DNA of 64,000 bases, taken from positions 1,302,001 to 1,366,000 of the forward strand of contig NZ_JACIET010000001.1 of assembly GCF_014197015.1 (NCBI RefSeq), written 5' to 3'. The translations under genes and the position numbers were made by a program. This DNA comes from Niveibacterium umoris (GTDB taxonomy: Bacteria > Pseudomonadota > Gammaproteobacteria > Burkholderiales > Rhodocyclaceae). Positions within the stretch are counted from its first letter, which is position 1. The number at the start of each line of letters is the position of its first letter. Shown here piece by piece: positions 57,487 through 64,000 of the stretch. The notes under the pieces are model-generated. The model searched no databases, was not told the DNA's origin, and saw nothing but the letters and a program-made list of their open reading frames with translations.

Positions 57487-57500
57487 GGGGGGGGGGGGGG
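57487..57500 (+). repeat. 14-G homopolymer tract
   Basis: Fourteen consecutive G bases followed by AGAG and the ATG of the GSCFA gene, in a 43-base gap. The tract sits at the ribosome binding site position, so slippage would change spacing to the start codon. This could also be a sequencing or assembly artefact. Confidence 0.9.
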
Positions 57501-57504
57501 AGAG

Positions 57505-58968
57505 ATGAACAAGTATTCTGCAAACGAGGCGTGGCAGAACCTCAACCAAGAGAATCCGAACGCACGCTGGAAGAACTTTGCCGCGCGCGCTCTGGATGGC
57601 GCCATCATGGCCGAAGCGCATGACCCGGTCCGGATGCATCCGGACGACCGGGTCTTCTGCATGGGGTCGTGCTTCGCGAAGAACATTGAACTGCGTCTGC
57701 TGGACGCAGGCCTGACCGTCCTGAGCCACCCGCGTTTCGCACCGAAAGACGGTTCGCCCTTCACTCCGCTGCCCAACATCTTCAACATCCAGTCGGTGCT
57801 CAACGAACTGTCGTGGGCCTTCGACGTCGCCCCCCATCCGCCGGAAGCGAACTTCGTCAACGACGATGAAGGCTTCTGCTACGACCCGCACAGCACCATC
57901 GATCTCTTCCGCTGCAAGCCGGAGGACGCACGGAAACGCCGCGCCGGCGTCACGGCGAACATGCGCCGGCTCGCAAGTTGCGACGTGCTGATCCTGACCC
58001 TGGGGCTGGTCGAGGTCTGGTTCGACAACAAGACGGGCACGTACCTGAATGCCACGTTACCGCAGCGCCTGCTCACCCGCGAACCGGGCCGCTATGAGTT
58101 GCGGGTGCTCGACTATCAAGCCGTTCGCGACGGGCTGGAGAAGGCACTCGCCCTGCTGCGCCAGTTCGGCAAGCCTGATCTGGAACTGGTGATTTCGGTG
58201 TCGCCGGTACCACTGGCCGCGACCTTCCGCCCGATCGACGTCGTCATCGCCAACAACTACTCGAAAGCCACCCAGGTCGCTGCCGTACTCGATTTCGTCG
58301 GGCAGAACCCGGGCGTTCATTACGTCCCGAGCTTCGAAACGGTGACGATGTCTGCACGGCGCTTCGTCTGGGAGGAAGACCTCCGTCACGTCACCCCTGA
58401 CATCGTGGCGCGGATCACGCAGCGTTTCGTCGCCGCGATCCAGGATCGCGCGATTGCTGCGCCGGCTGCGGTGCCGACCGACTGGCCCGCACAACCCTAT
58501 GAGGTCGCCCGCAACCCGGATACGCCGAATTTCACCTCGGCCACGCCGGGCGATCGGGACTTCCCGGCCGGGTTCCCGATCGTCACCGCGTCAAGCTGCA
58601 TGGAGCCACGCTTCGACGCCAGCGGCTTCATGAGCACCTCACGGCGAATCTGGCATGCGGAGCGCTGCCCCGGATACCCGCAGTGGGTCGAGTTCAGTTT
58701 CGCCCGGCCGCTCACCGTGCGCAGGCTGTTGATCCAGAGCCAGGAGAAGCACCCGGAGCGCGCGCCGCGGCGATTCTCGTTTCACTGGTGGAACGGGGAA
58801 TGCTGGGTCAGCGCTGCGACCGATGTGGTCGCGACATGGGACACCGGCGGTCAATGGCTCGGATGGGACCTCGGCCCGGTGACCTCGCAACGCTTCAAGC
58901 TCGAGATTTTCGAGAACAGCGGCGATCCGACCTACCTCACGATCCACAACGTCTACCTGAAGCCATGA
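57505..58968 (+). CDS. GSCFA domain protein with C-terminal discoidin-like domain
   Basis: 487 residues. The GSCFA domain (about 45-310) begins VFCMGSCFAKNIE, the signature of this poorly understood SGNH-like family, with a further SVSPVPLAATF. The last ~130 residues (from SCMEPRFDASGFMSTS, with SFARPLTVRRLLIQSQEKHP and RFKLEIFENSGDP) look like a discoidin (F5/8 type C) carbohydrate-binding fold. GSCFA proteins occur in surface-glycan loci. No signal peptide was found. Its start is preceded by the G tract; its stop overlaps the next gene. Confidence 0.85.
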   Translation: MNKYSANEAWQNLNQENPNARWKNFAARALDGAIMAEAHDPVRMHPDDRVFCMGSCFAKNIELRLLDAGLTVLSHPRFAPKDGSPFTPLPNIFNIQSVLNELSWAFDVAPHPPEANFVNDDEGFCYDPHSTIDLFRCKPEDARKRRAGVTANMRRLASCDVLILTLGLVEVWFDNKTGTYLNATLPQRLLTREPGRYELRVLDYQAVRDGLEKALALLRQFGKPDLELVISVSPVPLAATFRPIDVVIANNYSKATQVAAVLDFVGQNPGVHYVPSFETVTMSARRFVWEEDLRHVTPDIVARITQRFVAAIQDRAIAAPAAVPTDWPAQPYEVARNPDTPNFTSATPGDRDFPAGFPIVTASSCMEPRFDASGFMSTSRRIWHAERCPGYPQWVEFSFARPLTVRRLLIQSQEKHPERAPRRFSFHWWNGECWVSAATDVVATWDTGGQWLGWDLGPVTSQRFKLEIFENSGDPTYLTIHNVYLKP

Positions 58969-60200
58969 CGAGAAAGTCGGTGCTGGTCACGAGGGAGTGC
59001 ACAGCCGAAGGCCTGTCCGGCATCGGCTGCCTGCTTGCAGCCGGGCACATTGTCATCCTGCGGCAGGTACCGGCGATTGCTGCAATCCGGGAAAGCCTGC
59101 TGCAGCGCGCGGCCGGGCACTCGCCCGCGAGTCTTCCGGCACTGCACGCGTTCTACGCGCAAGGCAAAACACCTCCGCTCGACGCTGTCGAAGCGCTCAG
59201 CCATGCAATTCACGAGGTCCGACGCACACATGGCGTCAGCCGGGAGCTCGCTCCCCTGATTGAACGGATGGGGTTCGGCAGGCCTACCCGTATCGACGGC
59301 GGCATCCCTCGGCTGGTACTGCCTGCGGCCCTCGTCGATGCGGCACGCGAATCGGGCCGCTTCCAGGCGACGGACTTCAAGCGCGAGCGAGCAGACGGGA
59401 TGACCGAGATCTTCATGCCGGGCCCTGCGAACATCCATCGCGACTACAACCGACGGCACCGGCTGCTGCAATGCAACCTGTGGTTCCCTCTTCACGATCT
59501 GGCAGAAGATGAGACGATCCGAATCTGGCCGGAACGCTATCGCGAAGACGTGACCGACATGCCACTGACGGACGAGAACCTCGCCTCGCTCGGAAGCCCT
59601 GCATCCTTCAGGCTCGCCTTCGGCGATGCCGTGCTCTTTCACGGAGAACACCTCCACACATCGCCACCGCATCTCGCCGACGGCTATCGGCGACACACGT
59701 ACGACGTGCGGATCGCCGCGTTCTGCCCGGACGACACCGCGCACTACCGCCTGGGGTTCTCCGATCTGAGGAACTTCGCGCAAGAAGACCTGGCAAGTAC
59801 CGGAGAATGCGGCTTCGATGTAATGCTCGCGGCCGGCGAGCCGCTGACCCGGGTCGACGCAGAGTCCCTTTACCAGCGACATCGCGCCTGCCGCTTCAGC
59901 GAAGATCGACAACTTCAGCTTGCAGAGCGTTTCGCGCCACTCGCGCCCGACCTCGCAACGACGCTGCTGGTCGACCTGATCCAGACGACGGGCCACTGGT
60001 TCTGGGCGCAGCGCGCGCTCGAGGCTCTCGCACGAATCGACATCCCTGCTGCACGCGTGGCTGCTGACAGAGTGTCTGATCTGCAGAGAAACACTCCAGA
60101 GCCGCTGGACTTCACTCCAATCGCGTTCCGCCGCGCCTCCAATGAACCGCAACCAGACACACACCGGGTTGCGGCGATTCGCGCAGGCACAGAGGGCTAA
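58965..60200 (+). CDS. 2-oxoglutarate/Fe(II) oxygenase-like protein
   Basis: 411 residues, resembling phytanoyl-CoA dioxygenases. The metal site appears as HRD in ANIHRDYNRRHRLLQCNLWFPL and the distal His in LFHGEHLHTSPP, followed by an Arg in RRHTYDVRI that would bind 2-oxoglutarate. The C-terminal ~110 residues are helical. It is coupled to the GSCFA gene by ATGA. A hydroxylation of a sugar or lipid is inferred. Confidence 0.75.
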   Translation: MTRKSVLVTRECTAEGLSGIGCLLAAGHIVILRQVPAIAAIRESLLQRAAGHSPASLPALHAFYAQGKTPPLDAVEALSHAIHEVRRTHGVSRELAPLIERMGFGRPTRIDGGIPRLVLPAALVDAARESGRFQATDFKRERADGMTEIFMPGPANIHRDYNRRHRLLQCNLWFPLHDLAEDETIRIWPERYREDVTDMPLTDENLASLGSPASFRLAFGDAVLFHGEHLHTSPPHLADGYRRHTYDVRIAAFCPDDTAHYRLGFSDLRNFAQEDLASTGECGFDVMLAAGEPLTRVDAESLYQRHRACRFSEDRQLQLAERFAPLAPDLATTLLVDLIQTTGHWFWAQRALEALARIDIPAARVAADRVSDLQRNTPEPLDFTPIAFRRASNEPQPDTHRVAAIRAGTEG

Positions 60201-60218
60201 TCAACTTTGAGGCACGAT

Positions 60219-60965
60219 ATGCAGACCATTGAGTCGATCGCCAAGTTGCTCGATGAGACCTTCTCCATCTCTGTCGATGGGTTTTCGGGCTGGCACAACG
60301 ATCAGGCTGCGCGCCATCTCAAAGAGCATGAACGCGCAGCCGACTTGTATCGTCCGGCGATACAGCAGGATCGCGCCGAGTTTCTACTGTTTCTCGAAGA
60401 CTGCAAGAACCTCATCGAAACCCGCAGGGAAGCAAGCAGCATCCTGCAGATCGGGCTCGGAATCAGTGGAGGATCGCATTTCGCCTTCGAGCAGATATTC
60501 CGCACCGTCTGCACGGTTGACTCCAGCCGGGCGAACATTGAGCGCTTCTGCAGACGGTTTGGCCGTCGTCCAGAAGAGGTCGTAGTCGAACCCCAGAACA
60601 CAGGCACTCCGAAAGGGAGCGCGGTCATATGCGGGAACAGCCTTGATCCAAGGGTTCATGGATATATCGCCGCTCATTATGGGCAGTTCGACGTCTGCTT
60701 CATCGACGGCGATCACACATTTGAAGGAGTAAGGAGGGACTGGCAGCTCTATGCACCGATGGTGAAACCGGGCGGCTGGGTGGTCTTTCATGATCATGTT
60801 CCAACCCCGGCCAGACTGCATGAGCGCGCTGTGGACGTCTTCCTGACGTGGCTTCGTCACCAACAGGACGCGCCCATGAAGTTCGTCGAGATCGGACACT
60901 CGCTCGGTATCACCTACTACGTGCAGAGAGATCCTGCAACGTATCCGTACTCAACCGCATCGTGA
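60219..60965 (+). CDS. SAM-dependent methyltransferase
   Basis: 248 residues. A Rossmann methyltransferase of the Methyltransf_24 type: ILQIGLGISGGSHFAFEQIF as SAM motif, CTVDSSRANIERF, FDVCFIDGDHTFEGVRRD and WVVFHDHVPTPA. The FIDGDH motif is typical. GAGG precedes the ATG at 60219. It probably methylates a glycan component. Confidence 0.88.
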   Translation: MQTIESIAKLLDETFSISVDGFSGWHNDQAARHLKEHERAADLYRPAIQQDRAEFLLFLEDCKNLIETRREASSILQIGLGISGGSHFAFEQIFRTVCTVDSSRANIERFCRRFGRRPEEVVVEPQNTGTPKGSAVICGNSLDPRVHGYIAAHYGQFDVCFIDGDHTFEGVRRDWQLYAPMVKPGGWVVFHDHVPTPARLHERAVDVFLTWLRHQQDAPMKFVEIGHSLGITYYVQRDPATYPYSTAS

Positions 60966-60978
60966 GGGTCCGACAGCG

Positions 60979-61914
60979 ATGGAATTCAAGATCATCTACG
61001 GCAACCATCACCACGGCGCGGTCCAGATCTACGACACGCTGATGCTGCTCAAGCACGGCCTGGAGGCCGCTGGCCACAAGGCGGACCTGGAAGCGAACCT
61101 CTGCCCCGGCAAGACCAACATCCTGATCGAGTTCTTCACCTGGGACTTCGTGGATGTACTGCGCGACGTCGCCAGGGTGCCCGGTACGGAATTCATCGTC
61201 ATCGCGACCGAGTACCTGACCGGCGAGACCTTCAACAATTTCGACGCCCTGCCCCTCGATCAGATCACGCCCCAGCACAGCCACTACGACGATCTGCGCC
61301 ACTGGCGCAAACGCTACCGCACCTTCAGGGAGGTCGTATCCATGGCGCGTGCGGTGTGGCACCTCTCTGAGCTGCAGGTCCCCGCTTACCGCGAGAAACT
61401 TGCTTTGCCGAATGTGCATTACCTGCCGCATGGCTACATGCCTGCGATGGAGCGCGTCGTGCAGAAACCGGTTGCTCACAAGGACATCGACGTGATCTTC
61501 ACCGGCACCCGGACGCCGTACCGCGACGCCGTACTCCGCGATCTGGAGGCGCGGGGGCTTGTCGTTCGCCAGCTGCCGATCCTGACCAGCGAGTTCCTGC
61601 GCGAGGACATGGTGGCGCGCGCCAAGATCGCGATCAATGTGAGGCAGCACGCGAACTGGAAGTATCCATCCAACTCGCGCTTCTACTATCACCTGATGAA
61701 CCGCTCGATGCTGGTATCGGAGCGCTGCGAAGCCCAGTGCGACCTGACACCGTTCATCCATGAAGCGCCGCCGGAAGCACTGACCGAGACCTGCAGCAGC
61801 CTGATCGCCGAAGGTACCTATCAGGCCGAGGCCGATCGTCGCCTTGCGACGTTCCGCGACGCCATGCCGATGGCCCCACGCATGGCAGCCCTGCTGGAGG
61901 CGACCTATGCCTGA
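60979..61914 (+). CDS. glycosyltransferase-like protein B of a paralogous pair
   Basis: 311 residues, paralogous to the protein at 55384-56385: FIVIATEYLTGETFNNF, VWHLSELQV, YLPHGYMPAMERV, VIFTGTRTPYRDAVL, INVRQHANWKYPSN and SMLVSERC. The pair differs in the N-terminal 50 residues and in charged surface stretches, so they may act on related acceptors. Confidence 0.72.
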   Translation: MEFKIIYGNHHHGAVQIYDTLMLLKHGLEAAGHKADLEANLCPGKTNILIEFFTWDFVDVLRDVARVPGTEFIVIATEYLTGETFNNFDALPLDQITPQHSHYDDLRHWRKRYRTFREVVSMARAVWHLSELQVPAYREKLALPNVHYLPHGYMPAMERVVQKPVAHKDIDVIFTGTRTPYRDAVLRDLEARGLVVRQLPILTSEFLREDMVARAKIAINVRQHANWKYPSNSRFYYHLMNRSMLVSERCEAQCDLTPFIHEAPPEALTETCSSLIAEGTYQAEADRRLATFRDAMPMAPRMAALLEATYA

Positions 61915-62001
61915 ACATGGCCCGCGTCCGCACCGGGCGCGCAACCCTTTGAACGCGCAGCACACCCGCGCTGCCGCCACCTCATACCACTGGAGCATGT
62001 G

Positions 62002-62862
62002 ATGAGCCGAGATTTCTGCGTGACCTGTTATGGCCTCGCCGCGAGCAGGTGGGTCAGCTTCGTGCTGGCCTCGCACCCGAAGGTCTTCGTCGCCCACGGT
62101 ACCTATGAACTGGATTCGATCATGCGGGGCAGCTTCGATTCCGAGCGCACGATCGGCAAGGAAAGCGACAATCTCGACGCCCTCGAACGCGGCCGCGAAC
62201 TCCATCGCCTGATCAAGCGTTCGCCGCTCAAAGCACTGTATGACCAGTACCGGGCGCTATGGCCGCAGGCCGAGGTCTACGGAAACGTCCACAGCTTTGT
62301 GCCGGTAGAGCTCTACGCCAAACCGGACATCTCCGAGATGGATCTCAATGTGGTGAATCTCCTGCGCCACCCGGTCAGCTTCGTGGACTGCCATAACACG
62401 ATCGTGCTGCAGGCCCAGCAGACCGAGGAGCTCAAACAGCACTACGAGACGATGTATGCGCGTCAGGTACTGCCGGCACTCGAACGAGACGGCGCCCTCG
62501 ACCCATCGGCATATGTCTCCCTGGAAGACAAGGCCTTCCTGATCAGTTGCTTCTCGGTGGTCGGCCAGGCAAAGGATCTGATCGCTCACCCGATGCCGGC
62601 CTTCCGCATGGAACAGCTGACTACCGATGGCGACGCACTCGCCGGGTTCTGCCGGACGGTCACGGGCTTCGAATACGACCCCGCGGCGCTTGCCGCATTC
62701 ATCGCGAAGGGCAGCATCAACAACCATCGCAAGAAGGAAGCTCTGCGCCAGCCAGCCGAGATCTACGCCGCCTGGTCGCCGCGATACCAGCGGGCCTTCG
62801 AGATGCTGATTGCACGACCCTACCGCGAGGTCTTCGGCGAGGTCGGCTATCCGCTCGCCTGA
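62002..62862 (+). CDS. sulfotransferase-like protein
   Basis: 286 residues. GLAASRWVSFVLASHP near the N-terminus and NLLRHPVSFVDCHN near residue 120 resemble the 5'-phosphosulfate loop and 3'-phosphate binding site of PAPS sulfotransferases, but the family match is weak. The ATG at 62002 has GGAG 9 bases before it. It belongs with the sulfotransferase-like gene that follows, so sulfation of the glycan is plausible. Confidence 0.6.
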   Translation: MSRDFCVTCYGLAASRWVSFVLASHPKVFVAHGTYELDSIMRGSFDSERTIGKESDNLDALERGRELHRLIKRSPLKALYDQYRALWPQAEVYGNVHSFVPVELYAKPDISEMDLNVVNLLRHPVSFVDCHNTIVLQAQQTEELKQHYETMYARQVLPALERDGALDPSAYVSLEDKAFLISCFSVVGQAKDLIAHPMPAFRMEQLTTDGDALAGFCRTVTGFEYDPAALAAFIAKGSINNHRKKEALRQPAEIYAAWSPRYQRAFEMLIARPYREVFGEVGYPLA

Positions 62863-62895
62863 TCACCGATCATAGCCCTGGCGAGGAGCAGGATC

Positions 62896-64000
62896 ATGCG
62901 CACACTCGACATCCAGCCACTGGTCGTCGGAACACCCCGTTCCGGCTTCTCGCTTCTGATCGCCATGATCCAGCGGATCATGGATTACCGGAAGGTGAGC
63001 TTTGCCCGTACACCGCAGCAAGAGGCCATCACCCGCTTGATGCCGCTCTTCTCGTATGCGCTGAACAAGTCCTATGAGGATGTGTTCGTGGCGCACGGAC
63101 TCGGCGAGCGTTTGCTGTACAACGGTGAATTCCAGTTACTAGTAGGTGGGCCGAAGTGGCTCGTGCCCGGCGAGCCATGGATGGGCGTACGCAAGTACAT
63201 CGGCTGCCTCGGACACGCCGACTTCCTGCTGGTGACAAAGCACCCCCGCATCCTGTTCGATTATCACGGCGTCCGCCACTCGCACGACGCGCCGCAGCGC
63301 TGGGCCGAAGACCCGGGTTTCTCCGCCTGTCACCGATTCGCGACGATCCGTCACCCGCTCGACATGTTCAACTCGGCGGTGCATTCGATCAATGCGCTTG
63401 CCAGCGAATACCTGCAGCGATTCCGCCCCGGCGCGGATGAATCGGCCCTTCGCCGCGAGATCGCGCTCAACAAGCTCTCCGATCCGCGCATCTGCAAGGG
63501 CCTGATGTCGCACCAGCTCAAGTACTGGAAGGAGTATCTGCCGTGTCGGCCGCGCTACGCCGAACTGCGCTGGGAAGACGTGATCGCCGATCCGGTGGCC
63601 AGCCTGCAGTGGGTCGCCACGCAACTCGGACTGGAACTCTCGGCAACGGAGGCGGAGGCCGTCTGGAAGCCGATGGATCACCGCAATCTGCTCGTCTACC
63701 ACCAGCACAACTACCGCAAGGGTCACGGCATCGTCGGCGACTGGCTGACGCATCTGCGGCCTGCGCATGTCAGGATGGCTCGGGAGATGGGCCTGCTCGA
63801 GGTAGCCGAAACGCTCGGATACTCGCTTGACGACTGGTCGGAGGACGCGCCGGCCAATGAGTTCCAGCAGGTGCTGGACGACTGCCTGAATCGCGGCGAG
63901 GTCTTTCCGATGACGGACCCGGAACTGGCCGGCTTCTGTTTCAACAAGTCGAATATCGACGCAAGCGCATTCAACTTCAAGAGCTTTGCCGGACGCAAAT
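62896..64000 (+). CDS. sulfotransferase family protein, partial at window end
   Basis: 368 codons are visible and the frame is still open at 64000. VVGTPRSGFSLLIAMI is a clear 5'-phosphosulfate loop (PRSG), and FATIRHPLDMFNSAVH a 3'-phosphate site (RHPLD), in the order expected of PAPS-dependent sulfotransferases. The ATG at 62896 has GAGGAGC about 8 bases upstream, and lies 34 bases after the previous stop. No signal peptide is present. Confidence 0.8.
   Translation, partial: MRTLDIQPLVVGTPRSGFSLLIAMIQRIMDYRKVSFARTPQQEAITRLMPLFSYALNKSYEDVFVAHGLGERLLYNGEFQLLVGGPKWLVPGEPWMGVRKYIGCLGHADFLLVTKHPRILFDYHGVRHSHDAPQRWAEDPGFSACHRFATIRHPLDMFNSAVHSINALASEYLQRFRPGADESALRREIALNKLSDPRICKGLMSHQLKYWKEYLPCRPRYAELRWEDVIADPVASLQWVATQLGLELSATEAEAVWKPMDHRNLLVYHQHNYRKGHGIVGDWLTHLRPAHVRMAREMGLLEVAETLGYSLDDWSEDAPANEFQQVLDDCLNRGEVFPMTDPELAGFCFNKSNIDASAFNFKSFAGRK

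Overview
The window is GC-rich chromosomal DNA of a betaproteobacterium, most probably of the Rhodocyclales. This rests on the block hda / HAD phosphatase / pcnB / folK / dck / panB, the housekeeping genes alaS, gltX, rlmM, trmA and proQ, and the abundance of c-di-GMP and cytochrome genes. The genus is inferred only. No insertion sequence, prophage, CRISPR array or replication origin was seen.

Layout. 0-8.3 kb: the 5' part of alaS, a ugpB/ugpQ-like pair without permease genes, a small lipoprotein, an overlapping EAL / HD-GYP-like gene pair, rlmM and a ychJ-like gene. 8.6-18.6 kb: gltX, a tRNA-Val, a leftward xylB-xylA-tkt-tal run that takes xylose into the non-oxidative pentose phosphate pathway, a PurM paralogue and a sirtuin. 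18.8-23.8 kb: the hda-to-panB block. 24-34.6 kb: a mix of HD-GYP, a patatin-type type Vd autotransporter, an outer-membrane protein, a class A beta-lactamase, trmA, a diguanylate cyclase, two small unknown genes and a ProQ/FinO protein.

34.7-47.8 kb is the most unusual region. A membrane-anchored iron-sulfur flavoprotein and a membrane protein with a degenerate GGDEF domain point left. A membrane cytochrome b-like protein, a 24-CXXCH cytochrome, a 1469-residue cytochrome with 54 CXXCH motifs plus one CX4CH, a large outer-membrane-type protein and a CcmI-like chaperone point right. The divergent promoter region holds a perfect TGTGA-N6-TCACA palindrome. I read it as a candidate long-range or trans-envelope electron transfer system whose giant cytochrome grew by duplication of a 14-heme, 1062-bp unit.

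48-64 kb: tRNA-fMet and tRNA-Thr, a hybrid sensor kinase with a NarL-type regulator, a diguanylate cyclase, then a surface-glycan or flagellin-modification island. The island has pseI facing left and a rightward run of ACP, glycosyltransferases, radical SAM, GSCFA-discoidin, 2OG-oxygenase-like, methyltransferase and sulfotransferase-like genes. A 14-G tract sits 4 bases before the GSCFA start codon and could make the downstream genes phase variable. The last gene runs off the window.
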